Shown: positions 18,692 to 30,566 of the stretch, piece after piece
How the letters are laid out: every line of letters begins with the position of its first letter
Position numbering within the stretch: the first letter of the stretch is position 1
Source: Nostoc sp. PCC 7107
GTDB lineage: Bacteria; Cyanobacteriota; Cyanobacteriia; Cyanobacteriales; Nostocaceae
Direction: 5' to 3'
Assembly: GCF_000316625.1 (NCBI RefSeq)
Contig: NC_019676.1
Coordinates: 2,450,501-2,514,500, forward strand
Length of the DNA stretch: 64,000 bases
Position numbers and translations under genes: made by a program
Notes under the pieces: generated by a model
Told to the model about the DNA's origin: nothing
The model's input: the letters and a program-made list of their open reading frames with translations, nothing else
The model's database searches: none

Positions 18692-19159
18692 ATGAACAAA
18701 CCTAGCTTAATAACCGGATTAATTATCTGTCTGATTTGCATCACTAGTTGTAATAATTCCTCTACAGAAATTGTCAAAGAAACTCCCACAAATAACTCTG
18801 ATATGACACAGATTTCTAGTCAAAGCTCAGTAGTTACTGCATCACCTGAAACAACTCCGACAACAGATGTTTCTCTATCAGAAAATCCAGAAACATCTAA
18901 AACTGTCTTACCAAGCATTGGTACAGTGAAAGAACTAGTTAATGGTGATTTATTGTGTTACGCCACATTAACTGATGAACAAGGAATTGAACATCAGGTA
19001 GGCGCATCCTTTGAAATTTGTGCAGAATCGGCAAAATTTTTAAACAAAAAAGTGCGTGCATCTTACACTATTGAATCTGTGAGTGATTGTCAAAGTGCTG
19101 AACCATGTGGCAAAAGTAAGAAAGAATCGATAATTACCAAGATGGAAGTGTTGAGTTAA
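18692..19159 (+). CDS. Small hypothetical lipoprotein
   Basis: 155 residues. The N-terminus has a signal peptide ending in the lipobox ITSC at about residue 20, followed by a Ser/Thr/Pro-rich linker to about residue 70 and a small domain of about 85 residues with four cysteines (LLCYATLTDEQGIEHQVGASFEIC, then SDCQSAEPCGK). The cysteines could form two disulfides in the periplasm. The family is not recognised. It is 14 bases behind mtnA and may be co-transcribed, although no functional link is evident. Confidence 0.7.
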   Translation: MNKPSLITGLIICLICITSCNNSSTEIVKETPTNNSDMTQISSQSSVVTASPETTPTTDVSLSENPETSKTVLPSIGTVKELVNGDLLCYATLTDEQGIEHQVGASFEICAESAKFLNKKVRASYTIESVSDCQSAEPCGKSKKESIITKMEVLS

Positions 19160-19520
19160 TAAAAAATATAGCTGACTATTAGATTTTAAATTTGAGATAA
19201 TAGAAGGCCATTCGATTTTAGATTTTGGATTTGCGTTAGCGACCTAGGAGCGTCTTTTAGATTAACTTCAGATTTTCTTTTTAATCTAAAATCTAAAATT
19301 GGCTGACTTTTAGGCATGAGGTCAATCTAAAATCTAAAATCCAAAATTTCTTGACCAAGGATGTGAAACTAATCTAGGGTATTTATTTTGCTTGGGTTTG
19401 TGTGATTATTGGAGTAGTATTTCTCTATTTTTATCCCATAATTCTTTGTAGAGTTTGGGGTGATCAAGCTGCTTGTAAACCTGAAAAGTAGCAGCAGTAT
19501 AATTTACCCAATTCTTAATT
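19160..19520. repeat. Spacer rich in AATCTAA-type heptamers
   Basis: Between converging genes. It carries many copies of AATCTAA/TTAGATT in both orientations (for example near 19215, 19260-19300 and 19323-19350), which can fold into alternative hairpins, plus a patch reading GCGTTAGCGACCTAGGAGCG that resembles a dispersed Nostoc repeat. No gene was seen. Confidence 0.6.
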
Positions 19521-20663
19521 TCATAGCTCTGGCCATATCCTATCTCCGGTAATAGAATCAAAGACAAATAACTGAGTTAAATCTAATTGGAGAGACAAGC
19601 GATCGCCTAAATTCACCCGTGCATTTCCACCAATTTGCACATTCAATAACACTGTCGAACCAGGTAAACTCGCACGAATTAAAGTTTCTCTTCCCAAAGG
19701 CTCAACCACCTTCACATCTACTAGTAACTCTCCTAACTTTTCCTCTCCGTGTTCTCTGCGCCTCTGTGGTAGCCCGTGGCAAGCCGCTTGCGCGTCTACG
19801 TTAATAGAAATATGTTCTGGACGCATACCCAAATCATAATTCTGCCCTGGACACAGTTGTAATTTTTCCCTGATAAATTCGGGAACTGCAATTAATTGTT
19901 CACCCACATCAAAGCCATCATTAGAATATTTTGCTGACAAAATATTCATTGGTGGATTGCCTAAAAAAGTCGCCACCATTAGATTAGCTGGAAGAGCGTA
20001 AATGCTTTGTGGTTCGCCAATTTGTTGAATTCTCCCACAATTTAGTACCACAATTTTATCAGCCAAGGTCATCGCTTCAACTTGGTCGTGGGTGACATAA
20101 ACAGTGGTAATTCCTAACTCTTGATGGAGTTGTTTTAACTCGGCTCTGGTGTCATCGCGCAATTGAGCATCTAAATTAGATAAAGGTTCATCTAATAAAA
20201 ATACTTGGGGTTCACGGGCGATCGCTCTTCCTAATGCTACCCGTTGTTGCTGTCCCCCAGAAAGTTGTTTGGGTTTGCGATCTAACAGATGTTCCAAAGA
20301 AAGCGATCGCGCCACCGTCACGACCCTTTCCTGAATGAGTTTCGCGTCCACCTTTCGCATCTGCAAACCAAAGGCGATATTTTCCGCCACCGTCATGTGC
20401 GGGTAAAGGGCGTAGTTTTGAAACACCATCGCCACATCCCGCTGTCTAGCAGGGATGTTATTCATTAAGCGATCGCCTATAAATAGTTTGCCAGAAGTTG
20501 CAGTTTCTAAACCCGCGATCGTTCTTAAAATCGTCGATTTCCCACAACCAGACGGCCCAACTAACACCCAAAATTCACCATCGGGAATTTCAAAGGTGAT
20601 ATCTTCGATGGCGGTGACGTTGTTAAACCGACGTTTAATTTCTTCGAGTCGAACTTTTGCCAT
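19521..20663 (-). CDS. MalK/UgpC-type ABC transporter ATPase
   Basis: 380 residues. The ATPase domain has Walker A GPSGCGKST near residue 36, Q-loop VFQNYALYPHMT, signature LSGGQQQRVALGRA, Walker B VFLLDEPLSNLD and the H-loop VTHD. The C-terminal half is the MalK-type OB-fold (LGMRPEHISI, VVEPLGRETLIRASLPG). Such subunits power import of sugars or sugar phosphates, often shared between several importers. No permease or binding-protein gene is adjacent, so this is an orphan ATPase. About 20 residues between INVDAQAA and VDVKVVEP (CHGLPQRRREHGEEK) are atypical and are encoded by dispersed-repeat DNA (see next entry). Confidence 0.92.
   Translation of the reverse strand: MAKVRLEEIKRRFNNVTAIEDITFEIPDGEFWVLVGPSGCGKSTILRTIAGLETATSGKLFIGDRLMNNIPARQRDVAMVFQNYALYPHMTVAENIAFGLQMRKVDAKLIQERVVTVARSLSLEHLLDRKPKQLSGGQQQRVALGRAIAREPQVFLLDEPLSNLDAQLRDDTRAELKQLHQELGITTVYVTHDQVEAMTLADKIVVLNCGRIQQIGEPQSIYALPANLMVATFLGNPPMNILSAKYSNDGFDVGEQLIAVPEFIREKLQLCPGQNYDLGMRPEHISINVDAQAACHGLPQRRREHGEEKLGELLVDVKVVEPLGRETLIRASLPGSTVLLNVQIGGNARVNLGDRLSLQLDLTQLFVFDSITGDRIWPEL
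19737..19803. repeat. Dispersed repeat captured inside the ABC ATPase gene
   Basis: Read on the minus strand, this stretch contains ACGCGCAAGCGGCTTGCCAC, with a GCAAGCCGCTTGC palindrome, followed by CACAGAGGCGCAGAGAACAC. Both look like intergenic repeat sequence of Nostoc genomes. It keeps the frame and encodes the atypical basic loop of the OB-fold domain. Confidence 0.55.
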
Positions 20664-20675
20664 TATTTAATTTTG

Positions 20676-20768
20676 TCCTTTGTCATTTGTCATTTGTCCT
20701 TTTGTTAGTGAAGGACTTGATGTGTGTTGATAACCTCAGATTCCCAACTTCTTTGAGAAGTCGGGGAT
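20676..20768. repeat. ATTTGTC heptamers and a CCCGACTTCTT-type hairpin
   Basis: Spacer between the hicB gene and the ABC ATPase. Near 20682-20700 lie tandem (C)ATTTGTC units. At about 20744-20768 TCCCAACTTCTTTGAGAAGTCGGGGA folds on itself; nearly the same hairpin terminates sodA at 25413-25445. It may end the hicB transcript. Confidence 0.55.
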
Positions 20769-20793
20769 CTTATTGTTCACGTATGATTTAGGA

Positions 20794-20985
20794 CTACTGT
20801 AGTATTGTTTCATTACTTTCAGGTTCTAAACAAAGTTCAATGACTTCTTTAATATTCGTCATTAACTCATCAATTGTTTCTCCTTGGCTATAACAGGCTT
20901 TTAGTTGTGGGACTTCTCCGACATAATAGCCATCTTCATCCCGTTCAATAATGACGTAAAATTCGCGTTTGATGTTATTCCGCAT
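20794..20985 (-). CDS. HicB-family antitoxin-like protein
   Basis: 63 residues with the HicB partial-RNase-H fold pattern: EFYVIIERDEDGYYVGEVPQLKACYSQGETIDELMTNIKEVIELCL. The GYYVGEVPxLxxCxSQGxTxxEA-like block is the family signature. A HicA toxin (about 60-80 residues, double-stranded-RNA-binding fold) normally sits next to it, but neither side has one: the 5' side begins the gun4 region 33 bases away and the 3' side is repeat DNA. It is therefore an orphan antitoxin or a stand-alone HicB-like protein. It lacks the C-terminal DNA-binding domain of longer HicBs. Confidence 0.8.
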   Translation of the reverse strand: MRNNIKREFYVIIERDEDGYYVGEVPQLKACYSQGETIDELMTNIKEVIELCLEPESNETILQ

Positions 20986-21018
20986 AATTTGATTTTACGG
21001 GGTTACTAATTTCATACT

Positions 21019-21741
21019 TCATCCTTTATTTGTCCATGCCGGATGAGCAAATAAAGACGCAATTACTCGCACACCTCGCAGTTGATTTGATAAAGGTAAA
21101 TGACCTTTTGGCGCACTCAAATCCCAAATAAAGCTATTAGGATAACGTGTCCAATTATTCCCATCTTTCCAGGCGATTTTTGGCCAGAAATTATCCCAAC
21201 TTTTGCCAAGGCTTAACCAAATTTCTCGCTGTACCGAAAAGCCAAATTTACCTTCTGAATGGACTAACCACAAATTATTAATGGTGTGTAAGTCAGTCAC
21301 CGGGAAATTGTCAACTTCTGAAAAATACAGCCATTTGCGTTTGATAGCAGTTGGCCCGGCTACTTCACACATTTTCTCAATAGTCACGCGATCAGCTGCT
21401 TGGTAGTCTTGAGCAACCAGTAACTGTTGCAAAGGTTTGTAATTGATCCCTGCCTCTGATTTTAGAGGTACAATGCCTTCAGGAAAATTTGTTTGCAGAA
21501 ATTCTCTGGCGTTTGGTGCATCAGAGTTGTAAAGGACTTGGTAAGCTTTACCATCAATCCAAGTCGCTGGGGACTCACGACGTTTCAACAAAAATTCCAT
21601 CAACACTTCTAATCCCTCATTACCAAATTCGGCTAACTGTGGGATGATCTGTTGTTGGACTTGAAGAGACCCAGCGATTAAGCGTTGTCTGAGGGAGTCG
21701 ATGTCATTAGCAGTGCCTGATACAATCATTGGGTCTGTCAT
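21019..21741 (-). CDS. gun4: Gun4, tetrapyrrole-biosynthesis regulator
   Basis: 240 residues from the ATG at 21741; the frame stays open to 21909, but the 56 extra residues do not belong to the family, and 240 matches cyanobacterial Gun4 (about 233). The first about 80 residues are the helical bundle (DSLRQRLIAGSLQVQQQIIPQLAEFG, EVLMEFLLKRR). The porphyrin-binding Gun4 core follows: LLVAQDYQAADRVTIEKM, LHTINNLWLVHSEGKFGFSVQ, WPKIAWKDGNNWTRYP, FIWDLSAPKGHLP. Gun4 binds protoporphyrin IX and its Mg form and stimulates Mg-chelatase (ChlH), steering tetrapyrroles to chlorophyll. No chl gene is adjacent. Confidence 0.95.
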   Translation of the reverse strand: MTDPMIVSGTANDIDSLRQRLIAGSLQVQQQIIPQLAEFGNEGLEVLMEFLLKRRESPATWIDGKAYQVLYNSDAPNAREFLQTNFPEGIVPLKSEAGINYKPLQQLLVAQDYQAADRVTIEKMCEVAGPTAIKRKWLYFSEVDNFPVTDLHTINNLWLVHSEGKFGFSVQREIWLSLGKSWDNFWPKIAWKDGNNWTRYPNSFIWDLSAPKGHLPLSNQLRGVRVIASLFAHPAWTNKG

Positions 21742-21993
21742 GCCATTACTCGTGTTAGCGGTCAGTGAACAAGCGATCGCTATCGTGGATTTTTGATGAT
21801 GAAACACTGATAGCGAAAAGTAGTTTACTATTTTTGATCGTACAAAATTGCGCCAGTTTCGCTGAAATCCCGAAATGCTATACAAAGGGAATAGGGGGAA
21901 AATCTGCATATTTAACGACTAGAGGCTAGGAAATAGAGGCTAGAACCTACGCAAGATGAAGAATCAAGGCTGAAGGTGAAATTTATATTTGAC

Positions 21994-22021
21994 ACTTCAT
22001 ACTTCATACTTCATACTTCAT
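21994..22021. repeat. ACTTCAT heptamer, four exact copies
   Basis: Four perfect tandem copies lie just upstream of icd, 31 bases before its ATG, so in its leader or promoter. A typical heptameric STRR. Confidence 0.9.
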
Positions 22022-22052
22022 ACTTTTTATGTTTTTCTGGAGTGTTTGAACT

Positions 22053-23474
22053 ATGTACGAAAAGATTACCCCCCCGACAAATGGATCAAAAATCACCTTT
22101 AAAAATGGTGAGCCAATTGTGCCTGACAATCCAATTATCCCGTTTATTCGTGGCGATGGAACAGGTATCGATATCTGGCCTGCTACCCAAAAGGTACTAG
22201 ATGCGGCGGTAGCTAAAGCATATCAGGGTAAACGCCAAATCAGTTGGTTTAAGGTTTATGCTGGTGATGAAGCCTGTGATTTATACGGTACTTATCAGTA
22301 TTTACCTGAAGACACTCTCGCAGCAATTAAGGAATATGGTGTGGCAATTAAAGGGCCTTTGACGACTCCCGTGGGTGGTGGAATTCGGTCTTTAAATGTA
22401 GCATTACGTCAAATTTTTGACTTGTATGCTTGCGTGCGTCCTTGCCGTTATTATGCTGGTACCCCTTCACCGCACAAAAACCCTGAAAAGCTAGACGTAA
22501 TTGTTTATCGAGAAAACACTGAAGATATTTATTTGGGGATTGAGTGGAAACAAGGTAGTGAAATAGGCTCACGCTTAATCTCTATTCTCAACAACGAACT
22601 CATCCCCGCCACCCCAGAACACGGGAAAAAGCAAATCCCTCTCGATTCTGGTATCGGGATTAAACCCATCAGCAAAACTGGTTCCCAGCGCCTAGTACGT
22701 CGCGCCATCAAACACGCCTTAACCTTACCCCAGCAAAAGCAACAGGTAACGCTGGTACATAAAGGCAACATCATGAAGTACACCGAAGGCGCTTTCCGCG
22801 ATTGGGGTTATGAACTAGCAACTACAGAATTTCGTCAAGAGACAGTCACCGAACGGGAATCTTGGATTTTAAGCAACAAGGAGAAAAATCCAGATATTTC
22901 CCTAGAAGAAAACGCCCGTCAAATTGATCCTGGTTTTGATGCCCTCACTCCAGAGAAGAAAGCTCAAATTGTCAAGGAAGTTGAAACAGTTCTTAACTCA
23001 ATTTGGGACAGCCACGGCAATGGCAAGTGGAAAGATAAAGTCATGGTCAATGACCGAATTGCTGACAGTATTTTTCAACAAATCCAAACCAGACCAGATG
23101 AGTATTCAATTCTGGCGACAATGAACCTCAACGGTGATTATTTATCAGATGCGGCTGCTGCTATTGTTGGCGGCTTGGGTATGGGGCCAGGTGCGAATAT
23201 TGGCGATGCTTGCGCCGTTTTTGAAGCAACTCACGGTACAGCACCTAAACACGCTGGTTTAGACAAAATTAACCCTGGTTCAGTGATTTTGTCTGGCGTG
23301 ATGATGTTGGAATATATGGGTTGGCAAAAAGCTGCTGACTTAATTAAGAAAGGTTTAAGTGATGCGATCGCTAACAGTCAAGTCACCTACGATTTAGCAA
23401 GGTTACTCGAACCACCAGTAGAACCACTCAAATGTTCTGAATTTGCCGACGCAATTATCAAACATTTCGGTTAA
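22053..23474 (+). CDS. icd: NADP-dependent isocitrate dehydrogenase
   Basis: 473 residues. Makes 2-oxoglutarate from isocitrate; in cyanobacteria this supplies the carbon skeleton and nitrogen-status signal for GS-GOGAT and NtcA. Motifs: [75 protein letters not shown], and the nucleotide-binding [20 protein letters not shown]. The enzyme is longer than the E. coli one (416) because of an insertion around [11 protein letters not shown] to [12 protein letters not shown], which is a known cyanobacterial feature. A hairpin follows the stop. No NtcA box was seen in its short leader. Confidence 0.97.
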   Translation: MYEKITPPTNGSKITFKNGEPIVPDNPIIPFIRGDGTGIDIWPATQKVLDAAVAKAYQGKRQISWFKVYAGDEACDLYGTYQYLPEDTLAAIKEYGVAIKGPLTTPVGGGIRSLNVALRQIFDLYACVRPCRYYAGTPSPHKNPEKLDVIVYRENTEDIYLGIEWKQGSEIGSRLISILNNELIPATPEHGKKQIPLDSGIGIKPISKTGSQRLVRRAIKHALTLPQQKQQVTLVHKGNIMKYTEGAFRDWGYELATTEFRQETVTERESWILSNKEKNPDISLEENARQIDPGFDALTPEKKAQIVKEVETVLNSIWDSHGNGKWKDKVMVNDRIADSIFQQIQTRPDEYSILATMNLNGDYLSDAAAAIVGGLGMGPGANIGDACAVFEATHGTAPKHAGLDKINPGSVILSGVMMLEYMGWQKAADLIKKGLSDAIANSQVTYDLARLLEPPVEPLKCSEFADAIIKHFG

Positions 23475-23486
23475 TTTTAGTTAATT

Positions 23487-23513
23487 ATTAGGATGGGAAA
23501 ACCTCATCCTAAT
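23487..23513 (+). terminator. icd terminator hairpin
   Basis: ATTAGGATG at 23487-23495 pairs perfectly with CATCCTAAT at 23505-23513, with a 9-base loop, 12 bases past the icd stop. There is only a weak T-rich tail. Confidence 0.65.
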
Positions 23514-23547
23514 AAGATTGATTATTTAATTTCAAAGTTTTTCTTTA

Positions 23548-23772
23548 ATAGCTGCAACTATTTCTCCTACAAATTTAGCAGAAGATATGATTGCCAAATC
23601 TCAAGAATCTTTGAAATCTGGTAGTGAAGAAATTTGGTTAGTATTCCCTGAAAATAGTTGAATTATTATAATTACTAAAAATCAATGATGAGTGTTTATT
23701 GCTGGTGAAGTTGTCAAAACTCAAAATGTCCATCCAGGTTTTAATGTTGCAGGGAATGAATTATTAGGTTAA
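23548..23772 (+). pseudogene. Uma2-family 3' remnant with in-frame stops
   Basis: One reading frame, 75 codons, with a conserved order of Uma2 (DUF820) C-terminal features: SPTNLAEDMIAKSQESLKSG, EEIWLVFPE, then after stops VFIAGEVVKTQNVHPGFNVAGNELLG. The second part matches the usual GE-VxPGFxxxxxELL ending of Uma2 proteins. Three stop codons fall in the middle and no start precedes it, so only a dead C-terminal half remains. An intact Uma2 gene starts 66 bases downstream. Confidence 0.7.
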
Positions 23773-23837
23773 ATCAGGTTGAGAGCAGCGATAATTTTAC
23801 TTATAATAAATACAACCCTTCAGTAGTGGATAAAGTC

Positions 23838-24527
23838 ATGGGTGAGCAACTTTTAGTCAAAGATATTGATGATTGTGACATACCAGATGCTAACCTACTC
23901 ATAACTGAAGATGATACACCAGTGGATAACCTTGCATCTGAAAAACAACAACGCCTTTTAGTTAGTTCTCTTTATAGTTCTTTACAAAATCAGGTTTTTT
24001 TAGCCGCAGCTAATGTTGGGGTTTACCATACATATACTGAACCTGCAATTGTTCCTGATGTGTTTGTAAGTTTTGATGTTCAAACACCGGAGAATTGGTG
24101 GGAAAAAGAAAATCGTTGTTACCTAGTTTGGAAATTTGGTAAATCACCAGAACTGGTAATTGAAATTGTCTCTAATAAAAAGGGCAATGAATTAGATGAG
24201 AAACTTCAAATTTATGAAAAAATGCGAGTTGCTTATTATATTGTTTATGACCCACATCAAAACTTAGGAGAGCAAGTTTTAAGAATTTATACGATTAAGG
24301 GGAGACGTTATCTAGAAACTACAAATAATTGGTTAGAAGATATTGGTTTAGGCGTTACCTTGTGGACTGGAGAATTTGAAGGAAGAAATGATAGTTGGTT
24401 GCGTTGGTGTGACCAAGCAGGTACTATTTTACTGACTGGTGATGAACGCGCACAACAAGCAGAACAACGCGCCCAATTACTAGCAGAGAGATTAAAAGCT
24501 TTGGGTGTAGACCCTGATAGTATTTAA
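23838..24527 (+). CDS. Uma2-family (DUF820) putative nuclease-fold protein
   Basis: 229 residues from ATG 23838 (GTG 23826 would add four). Core features of the PD-(D/E)XK-like Uma2 fold: PAIVPDVFVSFDV, LVWKFGKSPELVIEIVSNKKGNELDEKLQIYEKMRVAYYIVYDP, DIGLGVTLWTGEFEG. The D...E.V.K pattern of the fold is present (VPDV, ELVIEIVS, K in DEKL). The C-terminus is a coiled-coil-like AQQAEQRAQLLAERLKALGVDPDSI, nearly the same as the end of the protein at 44122-44820. These proteins are greatly expanded in filamentous cyanobacteria and their role is unknown; mobile-element association is suspected. Confidence 0.85.
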   Translation: MGEQLLVKDIDDCDIPDANLLITEDDTPVDNLASEKQQRLLVSSLYSSLQNQVFLAAANVGVYHTYTEPAIVPDVFVSFDVQTPENWWEKENRCYLVWKFGKSPELVIEIVSNKKGNELDEKLQIYEKMRVAYYIVYDPHQNLGEQVLRIYTIKGRRYLETTNNWLEDIGLGVTLWTGEFEGRNDSWLRWCDQAGTILLTGDERAQQAEQRAQLLAERLKALGVDPDSI

Positions 24528-24644
24528 CCTAAATTTAACAATATTTATTTTGATGTTTAAGCCATCAAGGCAATTTTTTGTAGCCCAAATCTATGACAAT
24601 AAAAACTGATAACAAATTGCGTAAATTTGCTGCAAAAAACTCTT

Positions 24645-25385
24645 ATGACTCTTAACCGTAGACATTTCTTATTTTTACTGGGTGCAGGTGCTGGTACTTT
24701 TGCATTAGATTCTTTTGCATTGGCTGACAAATCACCTATTAGTCAAGCGCCAAGTACCACAGGTGTAATTGAACTACCACCTTTACCCTACGCCTACGAA
24801 GCCCTAGAACCACATATCGATGCGAAAACAATGCAGTTTCATCACGATAAGCACCATGCAGCTTATGTGAAAAATTTGAATACTGCATTAGACAAACACC
24901 CAGAACTGAAAAATAAATCTGTTGAAGAACTATTACGCAAACTTGGCAAAGTTCCCGCAGATATTCGTACAACAGTCCGCAATAATGGCGGTGGTCATGT
25001 TAACCACTCAATGTTTTGGAAAATTATGAAGCCGGAGGGAGGCGGAGAACCAACAGGAGAAATAGCCACCGCCATTAATCAAACTTTTGGTAATTTTGCA
25101 GCTTTCAAAAAGCAATTTAACGAAGCTGGTGCAGCACGTTTTGGGAGTGGTTGGGTTTGGTTGGTACGGAATAAAAATGGCAAACTAGAAATTACAACTA
25201 CAGCTAATCAAGATAATCCCATTAGTGAAGGGAAATACCCCATTCTCGGCAATGATGTCTGGGAACACGCCTATTATCTCAATTATCAAAATCGCCGCGC
25301 CGATTATTTAACAGCATGGTGGAATGTTGTTAACTGGGATGAGATTAATAGTCGATTCACAGAAGCAAATAAATTTGCTTATTAA
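24645..25385 (+). CDS. sodA: Mn superoxide dismutase with Tat-type signal
   Basis: 246 residues from ATG 24645 (an in-frame start at 24627 is less likely). Begins [21 protein letters not shown], a twin-arginine-like signal or anchor, then the standard [54 protein letters not shown] and [19 protein letters not shown]. Metal ligands are the two His of the first helices plus Asp and His of DVWEH. The GGGHVNH glycine and the Gln in TTANQDNP are the Mn-type selectors. It is therefore a thylakoid-lumen or periplasm-directed MnSOD, as known in Anabaena. A strong hairpin terminator follows. Confidence 0.94.
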   Translation: MTLNRRHFLFLLGAGAGTFALDSFALADKSPISQAPSTTGVIELPPLPYAYEALEPHIDAKTMQFHHDKHHAAYVKNLNTALDKHPELKNKSVEELLRKLGKVPADIRTTVRNNGGGHVNHSMFWKIMKPEGGGEPTGEIATAINQTFGNFAAFKKQFNEAGAARFGSGWVWLVRNKNGKLEITTTANQDNPISEGKYPILGNDVWEHAYYLNYQNRRADYLTAWWNVVNWDEINSRFTEANKFAY

Positions 25386-25412
25386 GGTTGATTTGTAAAT
25401 ACAAATAAGCTC

Positions 25413-25445
25413 AAATCCCCGACTTCTTAAAGAAGTCGGGGATTT
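25413..25445 (+). terminator. sodA terminator, repeat-family hairpin
   Basis: AAATCCCCGACTTCTT (25413-25428) pairs with AAGAAGTCGGGGATTT (25430-25445), followed by TTGTTTTTT. It is a strong intrinsic terminator that reuses the same hairpin family as at 20744-20768. Confidence 0.85.
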
Positions 25446-25480
25446 TGTTTTTTACAAATTATTTAGGGTATGGCTAAATA

Positions 25481-26227
25481 TCACAGTCCTAATGCTTTGC
25501 GCGTACCTGGGCCGACAATACCATCTGCTGTTAAACCTTGCTTGTTTTGAAAAGCTGTCACAGCATTATCGGTAGCCGCACCAAATATCCCATCGGCTTT
25601 CAGACTAAACCCTTTTTGGATGAGAGCTTTCTGCACAGCAATCACATCATCTCCTTGCATTGTGGGGTCAGTCAGAAATAAAATTCTTGGCTGTCCAGAA
25701 ACAGCATTAGGTTGCGATAAAGCTCTCATTTCTGCTTGGATAATGGGAAATTTTGCATCCCAAGTAGCCGCATCTCTAACATTTAACCCATCATCAATAT
25801 GAACTGAATCTGCGGGTGTAAAATCTCCTCCCCATCGCAGCATCGGTTCATTACGGATGCTTTGAATAAAGTTTTGAATGCTTTTAGGTAGATTTTTTAA
25901 GTTGTTTTTATCAAGAGCATTGCTGTTAAATAGCTTATCTCCTAGCATCACATTCATATCAATACCATGTCCTACCAAATGATTTGACCGACTAGCAGGA
26001 CGAACAACTGCGCCGGAAACTACACCACCTTGTAAGCGAGTTGAACTTGTGACATAAATTTTGATACTAGCATCCGTAGCAAATTGATCAACTTTTTCAA
26101 GGGAGTCAAAAAATTCAACGTCTGCTAAAAGAGGTTTCCCAATAAATCGAGGTGATTTAAATGCTTCTAATTTAGTTACCATAATTACCTTAATTTGGGA
26201 TGCACTAGTTAATTTTTTGGAAACCAT
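25481..26227 (-). CDS. M15-type peptidase with peptidoglycan-binding domain
   Basis: 248 residues from the first ATG; a second in-frame ATG at 26182 would give 233. The N-terminal about 170 residues match M15/VanY-like D,D-peptidases: IKIYVTSSTRLQ, the zinc motif SRSNHLVGHGIDMNV (S-x-H-x-x-G-x-A/I-x-D) and a late DSVHID with the third ligand. The last about 60 residues are a PG_binding_1 repeat (DVIAVQKALIQKGFSLKADGIFGAATDNAVTAFQNKQGL). No signal peptide is visible, which is odd for a wall enzyme; it may be phage-like or exported by another route. Confidence 0.8.
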   Translation of the reverse strand: MVSKKLTSASQIKVIMVTKLEAFKSPRFIGKPLLADVEFFDSLEKVDQFATDASIKIYVTSSTRLQGGVVSGAVVRPASRSNHLVGHGIDMNVMLGDKLFNSNALDKNNLKNLPKSIQNFIQSIRNEPMLRWGGDFTPADSVHIDDGLNVRDAATWDAKFPIIQAEMRALSQPNAVSGQPRILFLTDPTMQGDDVIAVQKALIQKGFSLKADGIFGAATDNAVTAFQNKQGLTADGIVGPGTRKALGL

Positions 26228-26356
26228 CTATGGTGATGGAGGAAGTGAGACTAGATGATTATGGATTTATAATATTTCTCATACCTTTAGAAGTAGCCTT
26301 AAGTATAATTTCAGTTTTCGCCCTGAGATGGTAAATTATTAAGAAATATCAACTGA

Positions 26357-27325
26357 TTAATAGCGATCGCGCACACTTAGAGCAGTATCAGAAAAATCAC
26401 TAAATACGCCATCAACCCCTAAACTGAAAAATAGTTCATATTCCCCTTGGGGATTACCTTGGAAGTCTAGAGGTAGAAAGTAGTCTTCGTTGCGAAAAGT
26501 CCAGATATGTACCTGTAAACCAGCAGCATGAGCATTCTGTACCACAGATGTAGGTGATAGCAATTTATTTTCACTGTCTTTAGGGACTAAAATATCTTTA
26601 TGAATGCCGATTGCTTGGGCATATTTAGCAATCTCCTCTAATCCTGATATGGTGACTAAATCTGTATATTTGCGAATATCACCACTAACAACAAAATCAA
26701 AAGGTTGACCAGTAAGATTGATTAATTGGACTAAAGGTAAATGGGTTTTTTGAGCTAAATATTGTAAGTTACTCACTTCAAAAGACTGAATAAAAATAGG
26801 TGTATTTTCTGCCTGATAATCTAAAGTGGCAAGTAGAGGTTCTTCTAAATCTAAATTTATCGATCTAAAATAAGTGGGATGCTTTGTTTCAGGATAAATG
26901 CCAATATTGCGCCCCAGTTTTGTACTGTAGTTCTTGGCTAAATCAATAATTTCTTGGAGTGTGGGAATTTCCCACAAATCATCATAAATAGTATTTTGTT
27001 GACGTAATTGAGGGATTCTTTCTTTGGCACGTAATGTTTTGATTTCGGCTAGAGTGAAGTCTTCTGTAAACCAACCCGTTTTTGATTCGCCATCGATAAT
27101 TTTAGTTGTGCGCCGTTGAGCAAATTCGGGTTGTTTGGCAACATTAGTGGTTTCGGAAATTTCGTTTTCGTGACGCGCAATTAAAACACCATCTTGAGTT
27201 GAAACTAAATCTGGTTCAATGTAGTCTGCACCAAAATTAATTGCTAATTCATAAGCGGCTAAAGTATGTTCTGGGCGATAGCCACTAGCGCCGCGATGAG
27301 CAATAATGATGGGTTTTTTATTCAT
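26357..27325 (-). CDS. Glycerophosphodiester phosphodiesterase
   Basis: 322 residues, a TIM-barrel GDPD. The active-site block is at the start: IIAHRGASGYRPEHTLAAYELAI, then DYIEPDLVSTQDGVLIARHE (Glu and Asp as metal ligands, His as catalytic acid). Later conserved parts are IYPETKHPTYF and VHIWTFRNEDYF and the closing GVDGVFSDFSDTA. It splits glycerophosphodiesters into an alcohol and glycerol-3-phosphate. No signal peptide is seen, so it is cytoplasmic. Upstream is a 150-base spacer shared with the divergent ligA. Confidence 0.93.
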   Translation of the reverse strand: MNKKPIIIAHRGASGYRPEHTLAAYELAINFGADYIEPDLVSTQDGVLIARHENEISETTNVAKQPEFAQRRTTKIIDGESKTGWFTEDFTLAEIKTLRAKERIPQLRQQNTIYDDLWEIPTLQEIIDLAKNYSTKLGRNIGIYPETKHPTYFRSINLDLEEPLLATLDYQAENTPIFIQSFEVSNLQYLAQKTHLPLVQLINLTGQPFDFVVSGDIRKYTDLVTISGLEEIAKYAQAIGIHKDILVPKDSENKLLSPTSVVQNAHAAGLQVHIWTFRNEDYFLPLDFQGNPQGEYELFFSLGVDGVFSDFSDTALSVRDRY

Positions 27326-27421
27326 TATCAGGGTATGTTTTTAACAAATGTTAATATTGGGAGACGGGATGCGATCGCCTATGACTTCTTGCTGATGCTT
27401 TTTGATACCCAGAAAGATTAA

Positions 27422-30566
<3,145 letters not shown>

